DNA of 64,000 nucleotides from Lunularia cruciata (taxonomy: Eukaryota > Streptophyta > Marchantiopsida > Lunulariales > Lunulariaceae): contig OX419757.1 in assembly GCA_948567375.1 (NCBI GenBank), forward strand, positions 17,794,001 through 17,858,000. Direction: 5' to 3'. Each line of letters opens with the position of its first letter. The stretch's first letter is position 1. Both the position numbers and the translations under genes were made by a program. Below the pieces are notes generated by a model. The model did no database searches and was not told where the DNA came from. It saw nothing but the letters and a program-made list of their open reading frames with translations. Of the stretch, positions 41,404-53,253 are shown one piece after another.

Positions 41404-44400
41404 ATGGCGGATAAGGGAGGGAAAATTCTATCTGTGCAGGACTGGGAACAATTAATGCAGGAGTTCAGGATATCGACGGATCTGCAAAAGAAATGGTTGA
41501 ATTCATGGCCTGGGCTGTCGATTTTGGAGCTTGCCCTACAGACTATCACGAGGAGGGAATTTGCTATCAAATCTCAGCTTCTGGTTTTCATTGAGGAGAA
41601 CTCGGAGGTTCTTCTCGGATCGGATATTGCTCCGGGAATGACAACTATCTTAGACTCTTTACGTAGCGTCCTTCAAGCTCCGGTGGATGGAGTGATCATT
41701 ACAAATTCTTTGAAGGAGCATATGATGGTGATGGCGACAACTGTAGCAATAGTTGTTGATGTGCTCCACACTTCACTGGAGAGGTTGGAAGCAATAGTTG
41801 AGCTCTTTCTTGTGTATATCAATCGTCCGAATCTTATACCAGACCGCCACTTGAGGGGGTTAGCATGCGATTGCCTGAGGGAGCTGGAAATGGCGTACCC
41901 TTGTTTACTGTATGGATGTGTTGGGCAGCTTCACCATCTGTGCTTGAATGAGAGAACGCATGTCCACCAAAATTACATTCTTCTTCTCACGACAATCATG
42001 GAGAACCTATCTTGTAAAATGTACACTGCCAGGTCCAGATCAAACAACTACTTGCCAATTCTACAGAGCTCTGCACCACTAGTTCCATTTTCCGTGCCCT
42101 TTTTCCTGGTTGCATCTAATCCTGGAGAAGAGATTGCGTCCATACCAGCTCGAGAACTTACTCCAGGTAATACAATTGAGAATTTTGTTGCCTTTGTTCG
42201 GTTGTGTGATCGCCGTCGCAAGAAGGTTGACATTAATCAATAGGTCAGAGACTCTACAGAATCACAACTGGAGAGTTTTTCTTTCAGTCTAAAGTATCAA
42301 TGTTGGTGGAGGGACTAACTTGTTCTCATGTTATTCAGGTAACCTGAAGGAATTCCGGAAGGTGGTTGCATTTCTCTGGGAGCGCCCCCAACTCCTCACC
42401 ACACTTGGAATGCTTGAGTTTGTGTCGAGCTTAGTAAATATATACAAATCTCTCGAACTTTCTGGCTCATTGCTGAAGCACCACTTCTCGAACCTTCTCC
42501 ATAGTTATAGTCCCGTTCTATGCCACATAGTTCTTTTAATTTACAGTCAATTTATAGAGTCTTTCGATGGTGATGAAGGAGCCATTTTGCGAAGGCTTGT
42601 ATCACTATCCAGGGAAAATTCACAATCTCTTCCTTTCCGTCTACTTGGTGTACACTGGTTGCTTGGCATTGACGCTCTTCATAGTCGGCAAAGGAAGTTG
42701 TCAATACTGGCTCCCTATGCTAGCGGACTTTATCCTCTGGTATTTGATCCTCTGTCGCTGAAGGCAGCCAAGTTGGGAGCCCTCGCTCAATGTGCTGTCG
42801 CCATTGACAAACAAGGGGCTCCCGTGCAAGGCAATGGCAATACCAATGCGGGGTCAAATTTATCCAGCAAGATGTTGAATGAAGGTTTGCTCTCAGTTTC
42901 GTCTTACACTTGGTTGCCTCCATTGAGCACGGAGACCAGGCTGGCCTTCCACATCTTCCATAAGTTTCTCGCAGTGGCAGTTCCGCATTCAAGGAGCAAG
43001 GCACACAGTACAGATCTGAACACTTTCATACGGTCGTCCTTATTTCAGTCACTGCAGTCAATTTTCGTGGACATGGCTACAAAAAAACGGAAGCTTGTAC
43101 CTAGTCTTCTGACCCTTCTAGATCGGCTCATGGCTTGCGACGTCCACCGTAAACTAGGAGAAACTGTCCTTCGAGCTTTCAACGAAAAATTGCTGCCAAC
43201 CTTGCAGTCAGATCGACATCTTCCTTCCTATTTCCCTCTCCTTGAAAATATTGCAGAAAACAGTGACATACCTCCGGGTGCTCTGATTGACAAGCTCACA
43301 GGTTACATCAAAAAGAGAGTTCAAGATTACGTTGCTGATGAAGACTGTTTACTGTGGGGCCGAGCTATTCAAGTTCTGGGAATATGCCGAACTGTTCTTC
43401 TGCACCACAAAAGCTCGAGATGCTTCCATGGTCTTGCTCAATTGTTGGGTTTCCTTTGTCTCTTCTTCCCCGATATTGAAGTGCGCGACACAGCAAGGTA
43501 CATGCTATACTCAATCTGTCATAATTGCTACTACGAAGGAAATGACTGATGAAAGCAAATCTGCTGGAATTCTAAGGTAGTACATAAAAACGTCGTTGAC
43601 TAAGGGCATGTATGTGTGTACTGGAATTCTGTTACCTCAATGAACGTGATGTTTATAGATTTTCATGGTGCTATCCCTCTTATAAGGATGTGGGTAAATC
43701 TTTCAATGCAACTTGACGTTTTATTGCATCCAAACCGTTGAATATTGGAAGTGTCTTATTGTGGGTTTAAATGCCTGGTCGGTGGATGATTTTGGTGTAT
43801 TTGCAGGCTTTATCTGCGGATGCTCATTAGTACACCAGGAAATAGGCTGAGATACATCTTGAATTATGGGGATGAACGTGTGGAGGAAACCAACGCACCA
43901 CAGTCATCTAAGGTGTCCTCTCTCCTACGGTCACCGTCGCCCCCTTCGTACCAGGGCCATAAGCAATCTCCACTAGTAGCCTCGTACATCCACCTCAGCA
44001 GAGTCACCCCACTCCTCGTCCGCCATTCCTGGTCTCTGGTGTTGTATGATGTTTTTCAGGCAAAAAGTACTGGGGCCCTTGATGCGGTAATTGCCGAGGT
44101 TACAACTGAAAGCAAGGAGAAAGAGCCTGTTGTAGCGAAGTCTGTTGTCGGTGCTCTGGTACCTGCTATAGAGAAGCTGGGTCTAGTTGATTCTGAGGAG
44201 AGTTATTCTTCTCCAATCGCATCCAAATCAGCATTGCGGGTTATGGATAGTAGAACATCGGAGGTCATTTTTACACTGAGAAGACACTTTGCAGAAATAC
44301 CTGATTACGTTCATGGGAAGGGACTCAAGATTTCTGTTCCCTGCTTGCTGATTTTCCAGGGTGAGATGAGACAGAGGATCTTAGGAGACGCAGAGTTGGG

Positions 44401-45478
44401 TGAAGTTCCGAGTTCTTTCTCTACCCTCTCAGATTCCTGGCCTGCAATTTATGCTGTTGTGTTAACGTTTTCAACCACCGGCTTGTATGGACCAATTCCC
44501 AAAGTTCGTGTGCCGTTCCTACTCAGTGAACCCCCTCAAAAGAAGCCTGCTGACCGGACTTCTTCAGTTAATAGAAGAGACCAGGCAGATTTAGATCGTA
44601 AAGGGAAAGGGAAGTTCCAGACAGAGGACAACGGTCATTTGTTGTTGAAAGACGTGGTGGAGAACGAGCCGACACTTGCATTGACCGACGGTGCTGTTGC
44701 AGATGTACAAATGTTTCATGAGCATGTAGTCATAGAACTGGAACCCAGACAGCCAGTTCCAACTCTTGTCGATGCATATGTGGTATTCAGTGACGAAGAA
44801 GGACATGGGGTTCAAGGTCGGATAGACAGCATCCCTATCGGTATAGAGGACCTCTTTGTCAAACCACCCATTCCAGCGGACTTGCCTGATGGTGAAACTG
44901 ACTACCTTCTCAAGTTGTATCATTCCCTTTGGGACGCAACCAGTGGACCAGGGCGACTAGGAACAGAGACTTTCTCTTTAAAGGGTGGTTTGAATGAAGT
45001 TGTAATTGAAGGGTCTGAATCTGTGAAGCTCATCGAAGCGCAAGCCGATAGAGTTGTCGGGGCAGTGGAGTACTATTTGGCTCGGTTTGTTGTTGCTGTC
45101 AATGGAGACGCTTTGGTCACCATGACCAAGGATGGAGGTATTTCATCAGAGGTTGTGCTGTGGCAGGAAGACGTGGCCAGTCCCGTTAGATCTGGTGGAT
45201 CTGATGTAGGCTCCCCGTTGCAGAGGAATGCAAACAATCAACTGGCTCTTCAGTTAGATCCCAGAGAAAGAAATGAGTCCGGATTTAGTCCATTAGAGGA
45301 GAGTAGTAACAACGGTTTGGGCTCGTTTTTGGTGCTTATTTTTCTGCCCCCTCGATATCATTTGCTTTTGCGCATGGAAGTTGCAGATCACTCCACGTTG
45401 GTTCGAATTCGAACCGATTATTGGCCATGCCTGGCGCATGTGGATGAATTTTTAGAAGCACTTACGACGGCAAGTTAG
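41404..45478 (+). CDS. AP5B1: AP-5 adaptor complex beta subunit
   Basis: The beta subunit of the fifth adaptor complex, which in animals works with SPG11/SPG15 in sorting from late endosomes. Three large exons join in phase: 41404-42166, 42339-43497, 43807-45478 (1197 residues; the Arabidopsis counterpart is about 1100). The family pattern is clear along the whole length: the N-terminal solenoid has LQAPVDGVIITNSLKEHM, YINRPNLIPDRH and CDCLRELEMAYPCLL; the middle has GNLKEFRKVVAFLWERPQ and FRLLGVHWLLG; later come YIHLSRVTPLLVRHSW and the end LPPRYHLLLRMEVAD, RIRTDYWPCLAHVDEFLEAL. The start context is ATCATGG. Both introns are GT-AG and short (172 and 309 bp). It is transcribed in the same direction as CDC48C and is convergent with the methyltransferase gene. 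No premature stop. Confidence 0.93.
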
Positions 45479-46624
45479 CCTTCATTCATCTCCTGCTGCT
45501 ATGCTTGTGAGTATATTTGTGCCGACATGATGCCTTGTGTATGAGATTCACTCTACCTGTCTATATATACGTTCTTCTGAACAACTCAATCCAGTATCTG
45601 GTGCTTGAGAATACTGATTGGTACGATGATGCCGCTGTCTACTGAACTATATTTGATTTTCCTTCCAAGGAGGAAGCATTGAGGAAGTATGTTAGCTGGA
45701 ATGTACATGCAGCATTGTATATACTTCGGCTGTCTACTCAAACTCCAAGGGAAATGTTTGTTTGATTCAGTTTTTAGCACCTGCCACCTAATACCCTCAT
45801 TCTAAATATGGTATTAGAAAAGCAGCTAAACCCTCGTACGGCCAACCGTACGAGCACTTCCTCATCGTAGAGGTAGTCTCAAGTGCGCACACACACCTTG
45901 CGTTCGACTTATATCTGCAGACCTCAACCGATGATTTTCACGATTCCTGTAAACTTATTTGCACATTGTTTGTGCTTTCTTCAGAATGTCATGTTCTCTT
46001 TGACCAAGTCAAGGATCGAAATACTTTCCTCCTGGTGGTCTGATCAATATGGTTACATTGCATTGGTAGGGTTTTCTTCAATGAGCCGCCGATTGTTTGT
46101 AGAGTAATGCAGCGAGCAAGACCGGGTAGCCTGAAGAAAAGGATAATTCATCGCTGCCGGCTGGATATATCCTCTCATAGTTGTAGACCCCTTATTTGCA
46201 GGGGCAGTAGCAAAACTTGTTCGAGGGGGCGGATTGAGCTGTATTTTACATCAAAGAACTGGATATTTTGAGTGGTCGACCTTTTCGAGGAATTGTTGCT
46301 GGAGCAGGCAGAAGGCATTACCTTAAAGCAAGACCATCTTTGTAGTGGCGATCATATAATAGCGCGTCTGAATTCCATAGCCAGTAAAATAGTCATCATT
46401 TAAAAGCTTGATCAGAAACAACACAGTTCTAGTGCACAAATTTGTCCAACACATGCAACGGTGATTGAATGCATACTCTCATGGGCATGGAACACTCAAT
46501 TACTTAACAGCGGATCTCGTAACCTTCGAAGCTTGTGATCAGCAAGCTTGGAAAGCAGGAAACCATCTCCTCTTAGGCTGATAGTCTTCTTATCCCCAGA
46601 TATCACTCATTCCCTAAAGTGGTA
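45479..46624. other. Convergent 3' intergenic region
   Basis: It should hold the 3' UTRs of AP5B1 (+) and the methyltransferase (-). At 45833-45854 there is a perfect inverted repeat, CTCGTACGG / CCGTACGAG, with a 4-nt loop; it could fold in either transcript. No ORF here is recognisable. Confidence 0.45.
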
Positions 46625-49600
46625 CTACGAGTACCGTGACAGGCGTCTAAACGAAACAGTATGGGAGTGCCTAAACGTGGACCATCTCTCGTCGGTTCTA
46701 CATATCTGAAACTGGCTCAAATTCTCAAGCTCAATCCTCAGCCAGCCATCCGCTTCATAAGGTGGTACTAGTGGGTCTGCAATCTCTTCACTTGTACCGA
46801 CTGAAACGCTGCTGCACTGTCCCATGCCTGTTTCGCCTCTCCAGCTTCTGCTCTCCGGACCACATTTTTTCGTGCTGATTAGAACGCTATCTGATCCCAT
46901 ATCCGAGTTGGGATTTCTCCATGTCCTGTCCATTTCTCCATGCATGCTTTTACTCTCACTTGACTTGCAGTTGCTAGCCCGAAAATGACTACTGGACTCC
47001 ACTTTTGAATGACAGCTCTCAATTTCTCCAAACAAGCTTCCACTGTCTAGAATTACTGCAGCCCTTCCAGGTCCATAGTTTAAAAAACCTGTACCACTAG
47101 TGCATTCTGATTCATAGGTGCTGGGACTACTGGGACCCGAACTACTTCCGCTACTGTGATCTCCTGCCGCCCTGAATCCCCATGTCAACCAAGGATCTCC
47201 ACAAATTCCATCATCCTATCATACACAGGCAACGAATTAGAGGCTTCATAGAGACTTTAACTTATACCCTATCTGAAACAACCTTTTGAACGGAATCTCA
47301 GTGTCCTGAATCCATTTTCATGTCCAGAGACGGAACTCTATTTCTTGTTACAAGATGAATTTGTTCACGATAATCTGTAAAACCTACTCTACTTTATGAT
47401 CAAAAATCCTTGACAAGAAGTAATCATGTATTGAAGAAGAGCTATGGTATGAATCAGGTGGTAGTTTAGAACTTGCCATTTCCCCTATGAGAATGTACTC
47501 CAAGACAGATGGTGTGGCACGAGCATGCGCCGTCCAGTCTACACCCATGGGCTAAACAGACCACCAAAGATTCAAAGATTTTAAAAGGTCCGATCAACAG
47601 AATTGCAATATCTACAATACTGAGTACACACCTCAAGATATATGGTCCCGAGCATGAGAATTCAAAGCAGCAATGGCAAAGATCGGAGCAACATACAGCT
47701 ACAAAATGGTCAAAATAAAGGTCTCGACAGTTTTCAGCCGACCAACGAGGGCCCTGCGAGGATTGCATGGACGTGTAGGTCACTGGAGGAGGAATAATAA
47801 ACAGACATGAAATCAAATCAATCCACAAACCTAAATTTGATCCAGACTCCATTAATTTGTTTGAGATACTGCCTTGGTGGGGTGTGCCCTTAGTACAAAG
47901 AGTTAGCTGATCTCAGGTGGTCATAGATGAGATCACTTATGAATCGCTCAGAGTAGGGGGGCGGGGGGCGCTGCCCAGCAAAACTCATATTCATCATTGA
48001 GGGCGACGGAACAGGAATGGGCAGTGCCAGTGGGCTCCACAGAAATATCAAAGATCCTTCTGCCTGAAGATGCCTGCTTTAGCTACAATCTTGGGGAAGA
48101 CGGCGTTGAGTGAGCAGAATGTTGAACAGATGGAGGGAAAACTGTAACTGAATCTAGGCACTTCTGGCGGACCAAACTAAAATGCATGAGAGTTGCAAGG
48201 AGTTACCATCCACGAAACCAGGACCACATGGGGTCTCCCCTCAGTGACAGCGTCAAGAGCATCTTGACAGTTGACGTTAGGTCCATTGAGGCCCCTCTCA
48301 CCGCTATCTGATGCTGTCACGTGTACAATACAATCCTGGTCAAAGAGCCCTTACCAAATCAAAACTCTGAACGAGCATAATCACTCTAAAGCGGTGGTAC
48401 CAAATGCGATTTCTGAAACAAAATGGTACTCTTTTTCAGTCCTAATGCGATAGGGATCAAAGGAAAAAACCTGGGAGGATGGAGACATATGGTCTAGATA
48501 TTGATTGAGGTAAAAACTCAATCGCCCACTACCAGCGCCAACCTGAGATGACAGCCACAATCGACGTCGTTATCAACTAGTGAAACTCTACAACTGGACC
48601 TAATTGATGTCATAGAGCTTCCTGTTTAAAACCTCGCAATTTAAGGAATTACTTCGCATACAGAAAATTCACCCAGCTAGAAGGATAGAACCAACCTCGA
48701 ACACTTCCATAACTGGCAGCTTGTACTCCGCAGCTTGCACCCTTGCAAGGTCTCACCAAACCAGAATTTTAGCTGTAAAATCTACGGCGGATTTTATCAC
48801 CACAATTTATTTCAAACGAGAGATACCTGGAGGCAGCGGTGCCGGTATACGTTTTCTAGGCACCCCGGCAGGAATAACTAGGTCACTTAGCTGCTTAACT
48901 TTACTGCATGCAAGTTCTTGTCTTGATCTAGACACCCTGGTCAGCAAACGAGGAAAGAGAAAAATACATGATATGTAGATCGGTCCCAGCAGCTTACAGC
49001 AGATAGTGTGCCAATCCCTTGACGTGCTCTTCAGTAAAAACTTCATACTGAACTTCCTTGCAATGAGGAGAATTTCCCTCCACAAATGCGTGCCACTCAG
49101 TGCACCCCTCGCACTTGCAATCCAAAGATCCTCCAGAACCGATCTGAGCAGAAAAACGAGGGCTGCTGGCTCAGCCATTTTCCACTTTCCCTCTTAGGAA
49201 TAATGAGTGAAGGGAGTCAGTGAATTCTTAAGGTTTAATGCGGTTTACATCAGCCATCATCCTTTCCTCCAGGACTCCCGGTAAAGAACATTGTCTGGAC
49301 AAGGTGAACGAACTAACCGATCGAGTGTTTTCCGCTTTCCTCCGTCAACCAGAGGAAAAAAGAAATTTAGAGTCTTTCAGAGTCATTTTGTACTGGCAAC
49401 TTTTTGGGTGCCCATAATAGGCTTTCTAGACAGTCATAGCCTGTAATTTCATGAGGACCATGGCAGTAGATTCAAGTTCTGCATAAAATGGGCACTGATT
49501 AGAAAAATGAAAGTGTATCGAGAGGAAATACCTGTGGATTGCAAGAAGTAGATGCGGAGAAGAAGGAAAAACGGTCCACAATTTCGTCAAACCTTGGCAG

Positions 49601-49717
49601 CTGTCTACTATTTTCCCGGTCCATTTTCTCAGCGCCTTCATTCAATCTCAATGTCCCGAGGACCTCACAGCTGCTCAGTTGCTCACTCTCCCCCATTGTG
49701 TACATTCTCTTTAACAT
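46625..49717 (-). CDS. SAM-dependent methyltransferase-like protein
   Basis: A probable class I methyltransferase whose substrate is unknown. Eight exons join in phase, high to low: 49717-49532, 49143-48998, 48936-48827, 48751-48696, 48542-48471, 48335-48207, 47551-47477, 47215-46625 (about 454 residues). The glycine loop is VGAGSGRLSFYLN (167-179), split from the preceding acidic residue by an intron. A later methyltransferase-like block is VVLVSWMPMGVDW, then EYILIGEM and DDGICGDPWLTWGF. Residues 69-90 (LDCKCEGCTEW...PHC) are Cys-rich and may bind zinc. The last exon contains a long Ser-rich, poorly structured stretch before a conserved-looking tail. The final intron must use a GC donor (ATG/GCAAGT) to keep phase. 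I do not recognise the named family. ATG 49696 is an alternative start and an upstream exon is possible. Confidence 0.75.
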
Positions 49718-52215
49718 TCCAGCTAACGATCAACCGGGCACACAGTTCTAAAACCCCTTCAAAAGTCCCAGTTCTTGAGCTACTAAATCTAGAGGCATTG
49801 CTAAACCCGAATCCACAAAGATTATTTTGGGAACGGCAACGTAGATCACTGCCATCCAAATGGCGCCCACTCTCATCCTGCCCACCATTCCGTGCTGCCC
49901 ACATGGACAAAGTCAGTCTTACACAGTAGGTACACAATTTTCTGCCACCATTTGGCCCCACAGCCGCAATTCCCAAAGCTCGTCAGTAGCTTTTGGCAGA
50001 AGGCCTGTTTGGCGCCTTCCCCATTGCAGACGAAATTTGTCTGACACGTTCTCCAGTACCACAGGACGATTCAACCTCCCCTTCCTTCCCAATCCCCTCT
50101 CTCCTGCTCTTCCTGCTTCATCAACAGTGCAGTAGATTCGCCGCATACCCCACCTCCTCCTCCGCTCCTCTCTCCTTCGTTGAAATAGTAAAATAAAAGA
50201 AGAGATGAGACAAGACCCAGATAACCATTTTCTGATTAGATCAAATGAGTATCTCTGAATGCATTGATTTCTCTCTGTCCGTGTAAGATTCACTCGTTTA
50301 TCGCCTTACAACACGTTTTTCTGCTTATCTCTCTTGTCCTTCTCCTCTCTCTCGTTTCCCCAAATTCTTTCTCTCCTTGAACTTACCTGCTCCTCCCTTC
50401 TTCTTCTTACCAGGTTTCCCTTTCTCGACCTCCGTGCGCACTGCTTCTTAGTTTTCAAAACCCTGTCATCAACCACTACGGTTGGCGTCAGCTCTCGGGC
50501 ACTGAAGTATTTTCAGGAAGCGACCCAGTGATGGATGTATTCTCAGTCTGAGGTTTCTTGCAGATGACGACCATATGAGCTCTGGAATCAATGAAATGCA
50601 TCTGAATTGTCCCTACGTAAGTTTTCACCACTGCCAGTAGGATTACTAGTACTCTCCGACATATCTCGACACACGGGAGGAAGAAAGGGATTTCTCAGAG
50701 GATTGAAATCTTGTTTGCAGAGGAAAGTCGCATTCTACCTTCAGACCTCTCCTGGCATATCACGACACAAATAAGGGAAGAAAGGGGTTTCTCAGAGGAG
50801 GTCTTCTTTGCAGAGGAAAATAGCATGGTACCTTCAGACTAAAAGGTACAGAGGCTGTCTACTATATGAATGAGGACTTTGTTTGGGGTTATTTGCGGTA
50901 ATTCTTGGAGGCGAAAGTGGAGGCTAAGGAGGCTGCGCTCAGGTGGTAACTCTGCTTTCCACTTCTCGAGCACTCAGGAACGCCTCACAGCGAGGGAGGA
51001 TAGCAGCAGCAGTAGTACTGGTAGTGGTGTCCAATCCACCATGCCTTCATCGGGGAAGTGGAACAATTTCTTCTATGTGAAGGTCTTTGGGCTTAGAATG
51101 AATCTATGGTGTGCAGATAGCAAGGTACCCCAGTCTTTCGTTCGGGAGCGTAGTAATAATAAGGAATCGGAAATGACCTTATCCCTATTGGAGAAGAAAG
51201 TGAAGAGGAAATTGTGGCACGGTGTCAAATTTGGGAACAGGACCAGGAGACAGGAGGAATTATAGAAATCTCCCGAGGGTGCCTCCGAAGTTGACAAAAA
51301 CATCGTCAGAGCAGCAGCAGTTTCAATCAGCACCTGGACTACGGAAAGGGGATGCAGAGATGTTATCTTCAACCTTTGGAAGAGAACTGATGAGAACAAT
51401 TTACTCAAAGAGGAGAACTCTTGAAGCCAGCCAGGAAGGATTTCGTCCTTCATTTTCCTGGGACTGACTACTGGCAATGTGGAAGTTGACACAGTGAGTA
51501 CCATCTTCCACTGATTGCAATAGAAAGGTATGAGCAGTGACAGCTTAGATTTATACGCTCCATTAGGACGAGGTGACATTGGATCAACTTTTCATTAGGA
51601 TGATTCGTTGCGAGAGAAGATTATTAGCAGTATTAGACTGTTTAGAGAATGAGGCGGTATCTGCTCCACCTACTTCAACTCCTGGTCATTGCTGTATGAC
51701 CAGCAACGATGTTCCAAGTACTGCGCCTGGATGGAGGTTATCTTGATATGACCAGCCGATCGAACAATGTGATAAGTACAATCTTGGCGATTAGATGTTG
51801 AGAGAGTTTTGCTAATGTAATATACTAATTGAGTTGATTATCTGGCTGGTTCCTTAGCTGATGTAGAATCTGATGAATGATGGTTGATGGTTGTAAATCG
51901 CAGCATGTTACTGAAAGGTTAACCTAACTCCTTCAATCTTCAACGACATGAAGAAGAACGAGAAGAAGAAGACCTAACCATTGCAGGAAGCTAGAAATCG
52001 GTTTTTTTCTCCAAATTTCGCATCGTTAAGGGTTTCGATTACATGGGGTTGTTAGTAAGATGATCGAGTAGCTGCTGTAGGTGTAAGGCTGCTGCATGCA
52101 CGGAAGAAATTGCAGAAGGGGACGATCAGTAAGCTTTGCAATTTTTTCAAATACCATGCGGCTGCCATACTTCTTTTGTGTTACTGGATATGGGAAAGTC
52201 GCTCACTGTGAACCA
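49718..52215. other. Intergenic region with CT-rich leader and a short tandem repeat
   Basis: 49720-50330 is the likely promoter and 5' UTR of the minus-strand methyltransferase. 50334-50440 is CT-rich on the + strand, like a plant leader. At 50666-50747 and 50758-50839 an 82-bp unit (ending ACCTTCAGAC) occurs twice. A + frame at 50870-51265 (131 codons, with SGKWNNFFYVKVFG) and an overlapping one at 51222-51467 look like fragments of a repeat-borne gene, but I cannot name the family. Confidence 0.4.
50870..51265 (+). CDS. Uncertain 131-codon ORF, possibly repeat-derived
   Basis: Open from ATG to TAG with a Ser-rich start (SSSSSTGSG) followed by SGKWNNFFYVKVFG and a Lys/Arg-rich end. It follows the 82-bp tandem repeat. 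No domain is recognised, and the next frame (51222-51467) continues a plausible protein, which suggests a frameshifted remnant or spliced exons. Treat it as hypothetical. Confidence 0.2.
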   Translation: MRTLFGVICGNSWRRKWRLRRLRSGGNSAFHFSSTQERLTAREDSSSSSTGSGVQSTMPSSGKWNNFFYVKVFGLRMNLWCADSKVPQSFVRERSNNKESEMTLSLLEKKVKRKLWHGVKFGNRTRRQEEL

Positions 52216-52749
52216 TTAGACTCGATGACCTGCCGCCAGATGTTTCTTACCTGTCCCCCATTCGTCGAATTGGGGATAGGTGATGATCGCCACATCAAGT
52301 AATCTGCCGCAGATGAATAAGCTTCTAGCTCTTCCGGCAAGATCCCGATTGAGGTTGAATTTCATAAGATGTTCAAAGATTGAGTTGGTGAGTGGGGTTG
52401 AGGGGTGAGTGGTCCACATGTGGATATCAGGAATTTTGGAGAGGTTGTAGATTCGACTCCGAACAAGCCAGTCACATTCCGGAACATGCATGGCCGTATC
52501 TAGCACGATGTTTTCTACTCCAACCCTAAAATCAATCTGGTGAGTGAATGAATCTATGGAGTGAACTCTGCCCGTGGAGAACTGATATCTGACAGGGTTG
52601 TGCGCCAAGCAACGCAGCGAATGGCCCACTCTGGGTTTTGGATCAGGACAGATGCAATTCAGCTTCCAGTGTTGTCTAACGCCTCTACACTTGAGGGTGG
52701 CATACAGTCCATGTAGTGCGTATCTTTTCTCTTCAAGGACCCCGTTCAA
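52216..52749 (-). CDS. Hypothetical 177-codon ORF, function unknown
   Basis: The longest unexplained open frame in the gene island. It has ordinary amino acid composition, two Cys pairs (LNCICPDP) and no membrane segment. Just upstream on the same strand (about 53035-52750) the other frames read protein-like with stops (for example LGEHFEILNRPFRG and LSMHGFPIAKFSR). It may therefore be the last exon of a spliced gene or a decayed pseudogene. I could not find splice sites that join them convincingly. Confidence 0.3.
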   Translation of the reverse strand: MNGVLEEKRYALHGLYATLKCRGVRQHWKLNCICPDPKPRVGHSLRCLAHNPVRYQFSTGRVHSIDSFTHQIDFRVGVENIVLDTAMHVPECDWLVRSRIYNLSKIPDIHMWTTHPSTPLTNSIFEHLMKFNLNRDLAGRARSLFICGRLLDVAIITYPQFDEWGTGKKHLAAGHRV

Positions 52750-53253
52750 AAGCCATCACCAATGCTTACGCAGTGGTTGCTCAATCTGATGCGCTTCAGA
52801 TAACGCCTCAGGTAGAACAAGAACATGTTTTCTGGGACACGAGAGAATTTTGCAATCGGGAAGCCGTGCATGGACAGGACAGTTAATAAAATCTCAGGAT
52901 GGAGAGAAAAAGCATCTGACGTTGCTTACAGCAAGAACAGTCTCAACCCACGAAATGGCCGGTTGAGTATTTCAAAATGCTCGCCAAGGAAAAATTTACC
53001 ACTAGTACGCTCGTCATTGGAAGTGTTGATTATGTAGGATGATTTCAGCTCAGACTCACCTGGATTTCTATAAGAGAAATTTGATATGAGTGAATTACCA
53101 GCCAAAGTTACAATAATTTATAGGGTCCAAGAATCTCAATAATTCATTCACACCTCATGAAACGTAATAAGTGTCAGTCTGACTAGTGAGTAATAAATGT
53201 GAGACCAATGAATGACCGGTCCAGCGGTTGAGTTGATACCATCGAAAGGCGAC

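Noticed and set aside
43912-44060. Possible extra intron in AP5B1 exon 3
   Set aside because: A GTGTCC donor and a TTTTTCAG acceptor are present, but the sequence between encodes conserved family residues (HLSRVTPLLVRHSW) in frame.
45405-45425. tRNA B-box-like word GGTTCGAATTCGAAC
   Set aside because: It lies within the conserved AP5B1 coding end (LVRIRTDYW), and no cloverleaf can be drawn around it.
48807-49178. 123-codon minus-strand frame starting MAEPAALVFLL
   Set aside because: It is the wrong frame over methyltransferase exons. The true reading is shifted and begins after the splice site at 49143, giving the Cys-rich segment.
49919-50293. 124-codon minus-strand ORF upstream of the methyltransferase
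   Set aside because: Arg/Gly-rich low-complexity reading in a probable promoter and leader; no splice phase joins it clearly to exon 1.
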